Shown here piece after piece: positions 25,510 to 32,989 of a stretch of DNA of 38,703 nucleotides (positions are counted from its first letter, which is position 1; the number at the start of each line of letters is the position of its first letter). The notes beneath the pieces are model-generated. The model worked only from the letters and a program-made list of their open reading frames with translations, ran no database searches and was not told the DNA's origin. The stretch comes from a virus, in the IMG/VR virus record IMGVR_UViG_3300038551_000127, positions 1-38,703 of that record. One strand, written 5' to 3'. The position numbers and the translations under genes are program-made.

Positions 25510-28035
25510 ATGGATTTTCATATTCCTGATTATGTTCAGGTAACAATAGATGGGCATGATGCTACTGATTATATAATAAGTTATAGACGCCATGATGACG
25601 TTTGTGAACTTGGAGTTACTTTCGATTTATCTCTGAGTGATCAATATCCATATGAGATTGATCCTTATGATTCTGTAACAATAAAAGAACTGTATAATTC
25701 TCAAGAAGGGTATGTTTTAAGAGGATATTGTATAGAAATTTCTAAAGATTTTGAGGAAAGTGATATAAAAATTAAAGGAATGGATAAATCTATAAGACTT
25801 GTAGATTATTATATTCCAGAGCAATTAATTTCAAATGGGGAAACTGTTGATTATTGGATACAAACAATTGTAGGAATGGCCGGACTATCTGTATATTTTG
25901 AAGCCACATCAGATCAGATAGTAGAGGTAGATACTCCACTAGGCTTTCAAACAGCAGCAGATGCTTTATTAAAATTAGAAAGATTAGCGGCCTATTATGC
26001 AAAGTATGATTCACAGAATGATTACGTAAAAATTTTTAGACTTGGAAGTAGTGAACCTGTAATAAGTATCACAGATCCAACACAAGCTAATAGACAGCTC
26101 GGAACAGAAAATACTAGAAATGTTGTAAAGGTTTATGGTGGATTTAAGTATGATTTAATAGATCAAACAGCCACTCAGATTTTTGCAAAAGTTAAAAAGA
26201 CTATGCCAGAATTATTAGCTGACAAGTCGGCAGTTATTGTAAGTCCTGTTATTAGAAGTCAAACATATGCTTATATGGTAGCCAATCGAATTTTGGCCGT
26301 TGTGAGTAGTCTAGATGATGAACAACTTTATGTTTTACCTGGATTCTATCCTGGAGTACAAGTAGGAGAAACATGTTATATAGAGGTAAATCATGCTAAT
26401 TATGATTTTGCTGGAAATAGATTAATAACATCTATAGAGGCTGTTGTTGAAGAAACTGGAGCAATTACAACTATAGGAGTCGGTAAAAAATGTCCTAGAA
26501 TTTCTATACAATTAGCCGATCCTCCTATATTTATTACTACTACAACTGATGGCGTAGGCGTATCTTGGAATGGAGGAGATACATTTGTCCTTTCTAATAT
26601 AGGATTGTCAACTCCAGAGGAATTAAATGCTGCAAATATTGCTGTAAATCAGTTTGGAAGATCTATGGTAGTTACAGCAGCGGGTTTATATAGACGTTGG
26701 GGAACTGGAGGACTTTGGACTCAAGTCTTTGAAAAACCTGATGATCCAATAAATGATGCTATGGATGATCCTCCAGTACTTGGAGAATCTTTAGAATTAA
26801 TAAAAGTAGTAGATGAGCCTACAAAAGCTGGAACATTTCATGTTTTAGCAAGGGGAAAGTCTGATGATTTACGCCCCAGATGGTGGGTATATACAACTAA
26901 AAATTTTGGTTTTAGCTGGACTTCCGATCAGGTTTATGTACCAACTACAGTTTCTGGTTATCAAGAAAATGATTATGCTCCTTCTGGAAGGGTATATTCA
27001 GTAACGGTTGGAGATATAACTTGTGAATTAGATAATAAAGTTTACGTTATAGCAGATGGGGGGCCTATACTACCTCCAGAGCTTATTTATTGGATTTCAT
27101 ATTTTAGCTCTGGAAATATAGGGATTGGAATCTGGAAATATGAGGAGGAGCCTTTAATAAAAACTGCCTTAACTTGGCCCACTACAACAGAAACCTTTAG
27201 GTATGCAGATGTATATTCTTTACCAACATATAGAGATATTGCTTTTGTTGTTCTCTTAACTCAAAGAAAAGCATATCCTGGAAATCCTGTAGTAAGAATT
27301 ATGAAAACACATGATGCTGGGGAAACTTGGACAAAGATTTTTGATCAAGAATTAACTCAACCAGTATGGACAATTTCACCATTAATTCCATCTCATGTTA
27401 TATTTAATTATTCAACTTCTTCTCCAGGCAATATAGAATTTATTATACCAGTTTGGTCAAATGCAGATGCAGGAAGTTCTTATTTTGATGGAGTTTACAC
27501 TTGGGTAAGAAAGTTTTATGTAGGAAGCTACCATATATACGGGAGTTATTCATCACTTTCTTCTAGTAGTTTAGGTCCGATAGAGAACAGTGAAGCAATT
27601 TGGCAAACCTCAACTCCTTTAGGAATTGGATACATTGGAGATCTTGTAGTTAATCCTAGACGTTATAAGCACTATTCTGAACTTAGAGTACAATTCTTTA
27701 TTCCTCCAGATCCAGTTGGTGGTCCATATCCAACACCTTTATATAAAAAAGAGGACTTTACAGACGAGTATTCCTCAGCGGATTCATATTTAAAAGATGC
27801 TATTTTTGATGCTCCTGCTGGACAGGTTGTATACTATCCTCCAAATAATTCTATGGCCTATAGTTATGGTCATTATTATGGAATTACTTATGACGATACT
27901 CTAGCTTTTATGTATTTAAACGAATCTAGTCCAGGGATAGTGTCTTCATTTACAAACTTGATGGGCTATGGACCAACACCAAAAAATTTTGGCGGTCATA
28001 TTATTTATAAATTTGACGTTGGAGATTCACAATGA
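25510..28035 (+). CDS. Second hub protein fused to a BNR/Asp-box beta-propeller
   Basis: AAGGA lies ahead of the ATG. Residues 1-345 form a second hub-like module (VQVTIDGHDATDYIISYRRH; VLRGYCIEISKDF; FQTAADALLKLERLAAYYAKYD), parallel to the preceding gene. From about 345 to the end (841) the sequence changes to repeated blades with Asp-box-like motifs: DGVGVSWNGGDTF (about 350-362), KNFGFSWTSD (about 463-472) and THDAGETW (600-607). This suggests a beta-propeller carried at the tail tip, probably for carbohydrate or receptor binding. Asp boxes alone do not show sialidase activity, and I see no catalytic set. Its stop overlaps the next start (ATGA). Confidence 0.68.
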   Translation: MDFHIPDYVQVTIDGHDATDYIISYRRHDDVCELGVTFDLSLSDQYPYEIDPYDSVTIKELYNSQEGYVLRGYCIEISKDFEESDIKIKGMDKSIRLVDYYIPEQLISNGETVDYWIQTIVGMAGLSVYFEATSDQIVEVDTPLGFQTAADALLKLERLAAYYAKYDSQNDYVKIFRLGSSEPVISITDPTQANRQLGTENTRNVVKVYGGFKYDLIDQTATQIFAKVKKTMPELLADKSAVIVSPVIRSQTYAYMVANRILAVVSSLDDEQLYVLPGFYPGVQVGETCYIEVNHANYDFAGNRLITSIEAVVEETGAITTIGVGKKCPRISIQLADPPIFITTTTDGVGVSWNGGDTFVLSNIGLSTPEELNAANIAVNQFGRSMVVTAAGLYRRWGTGGLWTQVFEKPDDPINDAMDDPPVLGESLELIKVVDEPTKAGTFHVLARGKSDDLRPRWWVYTTKNFGFSWTSDQVYVPTTVSGYQENDYAPSGRVYSVTVGDITCELDNKVYVIADGGPILPPELIYWISYFSSGNIGIGIWKYEEEPLIKTALTWPTTTETFRYADVYSLPTYRDIAFVVLLTQRKAYPGNPVVRIMKTHDAGETWTKIFDQELTQPVWTISPLIPSHVIFNYSTSSPGNIEFIIPVWSNADAGSSYFDGVYTWVRKFYVGSYHIYGSYSSLSSSSLGPIENSEAIWQTSTPLGIGYIGDLVVNPRRYKHYSELRVQFFIPPDPVGGPYPTPLYKKEDFTDEYSSADSYLKDAIFDAPAGQVVYYPPNNSMAYSYGHYYGITYDDTLAFMYLNESSPGIVSSFTNLMGYGPTPKNFGGHIIYKFDVGDSQ

Positions 28036-28601
28036 CTCTTGTAGTTTGGGAAACTCTAGATTCATTTGAATCTAAAAATGTAATATGGAGTGGATTTTCA
28101 TACGCATATCCTAGTGGAATTAACTTATATTCTGATATATTTGATCTATATATTGTAGGTCTACATTCTTCTTTGGGAAATTATTTAACAGTAATAGATA
28201 AAGTTGAGGGAGATTATACAGTAATAGATGCGAGTCCTCCATCTGAAACTAGAGAAGCTATAATGACTCACTATTTGAATGAAATAGGATATGCTCAATA
28301 TTCTGCATATGTAGAAATTTCTGGTTCTAAAATGTTTATATCTTATTATCCAGAAAATACAGATGGTTGGCAAATAGTTTTTCCAATAAATGTTTCAGGA
28401 GAATCAAATCTTGGTGTTGATATTGTTTTCCCAGATACTCCCAATAGTCCAAGATTCTTAGTAGGTACAAAAATTCCTGGTTCTGCAATAATAGTTATGT
28501 TGGCAGATGATCCATTATTAATGAATAGATATCCTTCAACATTCATAGGATTTATTCCATCGGGAATTCTTACAGATATTGAGGCAATGAGGTTTATATA
28601 A
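28032..28601 (+). CDS. Hypothetical tail-tip or fibre-associated protein
   Basis: The start overlaps the preceding stop (ATGA), so translation is coupled. The 189 residues look like mixed beta-sheet with aromatic residues (WETLDSFESKNVIWSGFSYAY; YAQYSAYVEISGSKMFISYY) and no transmembrane segment. I do not recognise a family. Lying between the propeller hub and a long fibre gene, it is likely to be an adapter or small tip component, but this is only positional. Confidence 0.55.
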   Translation: MTLVVWETLDSFESKNVIWSGFSYAYPSGINLYSDIFDLYIVGLHSSLGNYLTVIDKVEGDYTVIDASPPSETREAIMTHYLNEIGYAQYSAYVEISGSKMFISYYPENTDGWQIVFPINVSGESNLGVDIVFPDTPNSPRFLVGTKIPGSAIIVMLADDPLLMNRYPSTFIGFIPSGILTDIEAMRFI

Positions 28602-30485
28602 ATGGCCGATATAGCAAAAGATTATCATGGCGACTTATTAAAAACAATAAGAGAAGTTGCTAGAGGAGAGAGATGGTGGTCTTCTCCTCTTAACCTTGGA
28701 GGAATTCCTGGACCAAGCGGAGGTTCTGGAGGCCCTGTTGGGGGTCTTTTTGGACAGCTTCCTCAAACAAGAGTTGCTTATGATACATCAGAAGCAGCCT
28801 ATTCAGGAATATACTCTAACCCTCCAAGCGGGTCTTTGCTAGATAACCTAGCTCATATGAGGTTTAGACTTGAGGATCTAGAGGCTTTAATAGGAAAGGT
28901 TACTGTTTTAGATGATGGAGAAACAAAAGGTCAACCACCCAACTTAGATTTTATGACAGGACTTTCTGTAACTGTTATAGGAAGTACTGCTTATATTTAT
29001 AATACAATAACTCCAGCCGGAGGTCATTATTTAAGATACATTGAAGATTTATCTTCACAAGTTCCCTCATCTGGAAATCACTTTGATACAAGCTATACTG
29101 TTATAAGTGGATCATTAAAGTTATCAATAGATGGATTAATGCAAGCTCCAAGTAGTTATACTACAGATTTAGATGGAGGAGGGTTTACTGTTTTATTTGA
29201 TGTTCCTTCTGGAACTCTATTATATGCAGATTATTCTATAGTTTCAGGCTCATTGCCACAGATTAGAGTTCATAAAGTTGGAATTCTTGAGGCTACTGGA
29301 GTTACTGTTTTAGACTTTGACTCTCCATTCAAACTAACAATTAATCCTCCAGGAACTCCAGAAAGTGAAACCGGAATTGGAATTAGTATTTCTGGAATTA
29401 GGCCGTCAGTAAAATCCGGAGAAGATCTATATCAAGAAATTCAGCAATTTGAATATGTAGGATCTGGAGTTTCAGTATCTAATGATGGAGGAAAAGTAGT
29501 TATAACTATACCAGGATATACTCCAGGAATTCCTTCAGTTGATATTTATAGAAGTGGAATATTTCAAGGATCTGCAACTGAATTAGATTTCACTGGAGCT
29601 GTGGGAGTAACCGTAATATCAGATAGAGCAACTATAGATATAGGAACTGCGGCAGGAAGTGGAGCCGGGGTTTCTTATAGTGGTATTATCGTTAGTAACG
29701 GGCCATTTATAAGAAGTAATATAGTTAAACATCTGGATTTTGGAAACTATTTGGATGTCACTCTTGTAGAAGATGATGAAAAGGCTGAAATTAATTTAAC
29801 TACAGGAGAAATTTGGTCTACTGATAACCCTCCATTAGTTGAAACCTCATATGATGATGAGTTTAATGGAACATCTTTAGATCCTAAATGGACAGAATTT
29901 GATCCTAGCAGTATTTTAACTGTTTCTGTTGAACGCTGGGGACTTGATTTAAATCCTCTAACCTCTCCAGCAGAAAAGGCTGCTGGAATTTACCAATCAC
30001 ATGATAATAGTGATATTACCATAATAACAAAGGTTGGAGCATTATCAAAACAGAGTGATGATTTAAAGATTGGAATTTTATTGGCTAATGATATTGAAAG
30101 TAATCCAACAACATCTCCATTGGCTGCTTGGACGCTTTATATGGGAGGCGCTGGTACTGGATTACAATATGTTGTCTATAGTGATTACCAGACACTTTCT
30201 GGAGCCAGTATAAATGAAACAGCAGCTCTTTGGTTAACAGATGTTTATTTAAGAGTTAGAATTAGTGGAGCCGATATAGGTTTTGACTTTTCAAGCGATG
30301 GTGTGGGATGGATTACCAAAGGAACTTATACTAAACCATTTGATATAGGTCAAATTGGTATATTTATTATTAATAATACATCCTTTGAAACAAAGGCTGT
30401 ATCCAGATTCTTTAGAACAAGACCATATACTAACTTAAATCAAATTTTAGAAGGAAGTGAACTTACCTTATTACAGGCAGACTAA
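28602..30485 (+). CDS. Tail fibre with collagen-like turn and lectin-like C-terminal domain
   Basis: The 627-residue product starts directly after the preceding stop. Near residues 28-50 a Gly/Pro-rich stretch (GGIPGPSGGSGGPVGG) may be a short collagen-like or flexible hinge. The centre is composed of repeated Gly/Ser/Thr-rich beta segments beginning around 85, with VTVLDDGETKGQPPNLDF and repeated 'VTVI' strands. The C-terminal region from about 420 (DDEFNGTSLDPKWTEF) looks like a concanavalin A-type/DUF1349-like domain and ends in RFFRTRPYTNLNQ. This is a plausible receptor-binding fibre; the glycan target is unknown. Confidence 0.62.
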   Translation: MADIAKDYHGDLLKTIREVARGERWWSSPLNLGGIPGPSGGSGGPVGGLFGQLPQTRVAYDTSEAAYSGIYSNPPSGSLLDNLAHMRFRLEDLEALIGKVTVLDDGETKGQPPNLDFMTGLSVTVIGSTAYIYNTITPAGGHYLRYIEDLSSQVPSSGNHFDTSYTVISGSLKLSIDGLMQAPSSYTTDLDGGGFTVLFDVPSGTLLYADYSIVSGSLPQIRVHKVGILEATGVTVLDFDSPFKLTINPPGTPESETGIGISISGIRPSVKSGEDLYQEIQQFEYVGSGVSVSNDGGKVVITIPGYTPGIPSVDIYRSGIFQGSATELDFTGAVGVTVISDRATIDIGTAAGSGAGVSYSGIIVSNGPFIRSNIVKHLDFGNYLDVTLVEDDEKAEINLTTGEIWSTDNPPLVETSYDDEFNGTSLDPKWTEFDPSSILTVSVERWGLDLNPLTSPAEKAAGIYQSHDNSDITIITKVGALSKQSDDLKIGILLANDIESNPTTSPLAAWTLYMGGAGTGLQYVVYSDYQTLSGASINETAALWLTDVYLRVRISGADIGFDFSSDGVGWITKGTYTKPFDIGQIGIFIINNTSFETKAVSRFFRTRPYTNLNQILEGSELTLLQAD

Positions 30486-30487
30486 TT

Positions 30488-30958
30488 ATGGGAAGAACTA
30501 GAATTACTGTTCAAGATAAAGATATATATTATGCACACATGTATGCAGATAATATAACACATGTGGTAGATATAACTGCGCCCGATACTTTTGTTAAAAT
30601 AGATGATGATTTAAGTATTGGAGAAATAAGTGGTGTGGTGTTTCAAAATGATTGTGAATTAAAAATAACTGTAGTTGGCAAATATTTGATAAATTATTCA
30701 ATATCAGCCCTTACAGCATCAGTGGCTAATAAAACAGTAGAAAGTTGTATTATGTTAAATGGAACTCCACTAGAAAGTAGTACAGCACACGCAGAAGTAT
30801 CCCCAGGAGGATCAAATAGACCAGAAGTTTTATCTGGGCATGCAATTCTGGATTTAGATGTTGATGATGTTATAAGTTTGGCTATGGCTAATCATGATGA
30901 TACTACCGACATAGTAATAGCTCATGTAACTTGCACTTTAGTTCAGATTTCAAGATAA
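30488..30958 (+). CDS. C1q/TNF-like jelly-roll protein
   Basis: Encoded right after the fibre, this 156-residue product has the step pattern of C1q-type jelly rolls: YLINYSISALTAS, ESCIMLNGTPLESS, SGHAILDLDVDDVISLAMANHDDTTD (about 117-142) and a final AHVTCTLVQIS strand. Such domains trimerise and are often the tip of a fibre or a decoration. It probably binds the host surface or caps the preceding fibre. The family call is from pattern memory. Confidence 0.55.
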   Translation: MGRTRITVQDKDIYYAHMYADNITHVVDITAPDTFVKIDDDLSIGEISGVVFQNDCELKITVVGKYLINYSISALTASVANKTVESCIMLNGTPLESSTAHAEVSPGGSNRPEVLSGHAILDLDVDDVISLAMANHDDTTDIVIAHVTCTLVQISR

Positions 30959-30970
30959 TTTTGATATAAT
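30942..30970 (+). promoter_or_regulatory. Candidate promoter, TTCAGA-17-TATAAT
   Basis: A perfect TATAAT (30965-30970) is preceded at 17 bases by TTCAGA (30942-30947, four of six matches to TTGACA). It overlaps the end of the preceding gene and lies upstream of a leader with a hairpin and the small membrane-protein gene. In AT-rich DNA a TATAAT alone is weak evidence. Confidence 0.35.
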
Positions 30971-30978
30971 TATTATAG

Positions 30979-31008
30979 AGCCGCATTCACCGGGTAAGGT
31001 GAGTGGCT
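30979..31008 (+). promoter_or_regulatory. Bulged hairpin in the leader of the membrane-protein gene
   Basis: AGCC (30979-30982) pairs with GGCT (31005-31008), and ATTCACC (30985-30991) pairs with GGTGAGT (30998-31004). A two-base bulge lies on the 5' side and the loop is GGGTAA. The alternative GTG start at 31003 is buried in the stem, while the GAGGG serving the ATG at 31021 remains outside. It may control start choice or mRNA stability. Confidence 0.5.
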
Positions 31009-31020
31009 AATGAGGGATTA

Positions 31021-31320
31021 ATGGAAAAATTTCCAATTGATTTGACTCCAATTGATGATGAGACAAATACGGCAGTTTTTAAAGCTCTAGAAGATTATAT
31101 AAAAAATGGAAGTAAACCTCCTGCTGATTCTAAAACTGTTCAATTATTCATTTTAGCACTTCTTAAGGATGTTTACACAGCAACCTATGTAAATAGAAAC
31201 CATATAAGAAGAGTTCAATTAGCCTTATATGGACTTGCTGGATTAGTATTTTTATATGGAGCTTTATTTATTGTAACTCATCCATCTGAATTATTAGAAT
31301 TAATATCAAAAATACCTTAA
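31021..31320 (+). CDS. Small single-pass membrane protein (holin-like candidate)
   Basis: I prefer the ATG at 31021, with GAGGG at 31012-31016, over the in-frame GTG at 31003, which lies within the leader hairpin. The product of 99 residues has a charged N-terminal half and one hydrophobic segment near residues 67-86 (LALYGLAGLVFLYGALFIV), with basic residues just before it. Size and topology would fit a one-segment holin or other small lysis/membrane protein, but no endolysin is seen nearby. It might instead be a virion component. Function not established. Confidence 0.6.
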   Translation: MEKFPIDLTPIDDETNTAVFKALEDYIKNGSKPPADSKTVQLFILALLKDVYTATYVNRNHIRRVQLALYGLAGLVFLYGALFIVTHPSELLELISKIP

Positions 31321-31331
31321 AGGAGATATAA

Positions 31332-31679
31332 ATGTCACAATTTATTCTAGGCGGAGTAACAATATCTAGGGCTGCTATTGATGTATCTAGTGGTTCTAAT
31401 ACACTAGTTCCTGCGGTCACTGGAAAAAAAATAAAAGTTCTTTCTTGTTTGCTTATTGCATCTGGAATAACAAATGCTTGCTTTAGAAGTGGATCTGCAA
31501 GTGGATATAGACTTACTGGAGAACTTACTTTGGATGCTGGTGGAGCAGGATTTGTATTACCGCATCCCACAGCAGATGGATTGCATCCTCTTGAAACAGA
31601 GGTAGGAAATGCTTTGGTATTAACTCTTGCTCCACAAACCTATGTAGGTGGTTATTTAGTTTATTACTTAGAGGAATAA
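31332..31679 (+). CDS. Small beta-sandwich virion protein
   Basis: AAGGAG precedes the ATG. The 115-residue product has the pattern IDVSSGSNTLVPAVTGKKIKVLSC, then YRLTGELTLDAGGAGFVLPHP and ALVLTLAPQTYVGGYLVYY. This corresponds to a short all-beta family I recall from many phage tail and fibre clusters ('GKKI-x-V-x-S...GP-x-x-x-x-x-GG-x-VLP...GG-x-LVY'). It is probably a fibre-associated or decoration protein. No catalytic motif. Confidence 0.6.
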   Translation: MSQFILGGVTISRAAIDVSSGSNTLVPAVTGKKIKVLSCLLIASGITNACFRSGSASGYRLTGELTLDAGGAGFVLPHPTADGLHPLETEVGNALVLTLAPQTYVGGYLVYYLEE

Positions 31680-31680
31680 A

Positions 31681-32982
31681 ATGCCCAATACTAGACTAGG
31701 ACTTTTGAATAGCAGAGGAAGTGCTTATTCAGAGTATATAAAAGATTTATTTAAAGATTCTGATGGGGTTTTAATACAAAATCATATTCCAGATGTGAGA
31801 ATTCCTGGATCATCTTGGTCATTGGGATCGTTGTCAAATAATGCCTGGGATATCTATGAGAATAAATTAAGATATATTGGAACAGCAACATCCTCTTTAA
31901 AAGGTGTAATAATAGAGTCTGAGGTATATCATGGTATTATTGAGGGAACAATGATCTCAGATCCTTTAATAAATCACCACGGAGGACTTATATTTAGAGT
32001 AAGAGATAATGCATTATCTGGATGGATGGCTTTCGTAGAACCTGGGGATATTTCAAATAATATTGGAATATATGATCCTAGTACTACAGTTAGAGCATTG
32101 GGAACACTTGGAATGTCTCTTGGGGATTCTATAAAAATTCATGCTTTCTTTAATGGACCTCTGATAAGAGCTACTTTTACTAATTTACGAACATTAGAGG
32201 AAAAAAAATTAATTTATAATGATACGTCATACTTAAGAAATTATTTTACTACAAAAGCTGGGATTATTTTAGATACATTGACACAAACTCCGACCAATGC
32301 ACGTTTTGATAACTTTAGAATTGCTGGATTTCTTCCTGCAACCTGGGTTCCAACAAGAATTTCGGGATGTGTTTTATGGCTAGATGGAAGAGATCTAACT
32401 TTTAAAACTGATGGAGTTTCTGTAGATCTGTGGCAAGATTTTTCTGGAAATAATTTTAGTGCAACTCAAGGGACTTCTGCAAATAGGCCACTGAAATATG
32501 CAAACATTATTAATAATAGAAATATTTTAAGATTTGATAATGTTAATGATGGAATGGTTACGACATGTGTAATAAATTCTTTACCATTCTCTCTATATGC
32601 TGTATATAATAGAACAGATCCAACATCCATTGAAAGAAGGGCAGTTCAAGGATCAAATAACTGGTTGATTGGCCCTAGAACTGATAATCATCAATATTAT
32701 AATGGAGCTCTTATCATTGGACCTCCAATAGTAAATGAAAAGTTTGTATATGCCGGAGTTATATGTAGTACTGGAAATAATGAGTTTAGAGTTAATGGAG
32801 TATCATACGGAAATAATGCAAATAATGGTGTTCCTGGAACTATTGGCCTTGGAACGTCTGGATCAAGTGGTGAAAGACTTGCTGGGGATATTGCAGAAAT
32901 TGTGGCCTTTAATAAGGCTCTCTCGACAAGCGAAAGAGATCAATTAGAGGCTTACTTTAAACTTAAGTACAATATATGGTGA
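31681..32982 (+). CDS. Fibre protein with two lectin-like (LamG/ConA) domains
   Basis: This 433-residue protein has GAGGAAT just before the ATG. Residues about 35-215 may be a first concanavalin A-like sandwich (SWSLGSLSNNAWDIYENKLRY; GLIFRVRDNALSGWMAFVE). Residues about 225-433 give a clear laminin G-like pattern: GCVLWLDGRDLTF, VDLWQDFSGNNFSATQ, NRPLKY, then near the end GDIAEIVAFNKALSTSERD and LEAYFKLKYNIW. LamG-3 domains bind glycans, so this is a good receptor-binding candidate. It is placed in a run of alternative binding proteins at the end of the tail module. Confidence 0.72.
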   Translation: MPNTRLGLLNSRGSAYSEYIKDLFKDSDGVLIQNHIPDVRIPGSSWSLGSLSNNAWDIYENKLRYIGTATSSLKGVIIESEVYHGIIEGTMISDPLINHHGGLIFRVRDNALSGWMAFVEPGDISNNIGIYDPSTTVRALGTLGMSLGDSIKIHAFFNGPLIRATFTNLRTLEEKKLIYNDTSYLRNYFTTKAGIILDTLTQTPTNARFDNFRIAGFLPATWVPTRISGCVLWLDGRDLTFKTDGVSVDLWQDFSGNNFSATQGTSANRPLKYANIINNRNILRFDNVNDGMVTTCVINSLPFSLYAVYNRTDPTSIERRAVQGSNNWLIGPRTDNHQYYNGALIIGPPIVNEKFVYAGVICSTGNNEFRVNGVSYGNNANNGVPGTIGLGTSGSSGERLAGDIAEIVAFNKALSTSERDQLEAYFKLKYNIW

Positions 32983-32989
32983 GGTATTA

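Noticed and set aside
25510-28035. Sialidase enzyme on the basis of Asp-box motifs.
   Set aside because: Asp boxes mark propeller blades in general; no catalytic residues could be identified.
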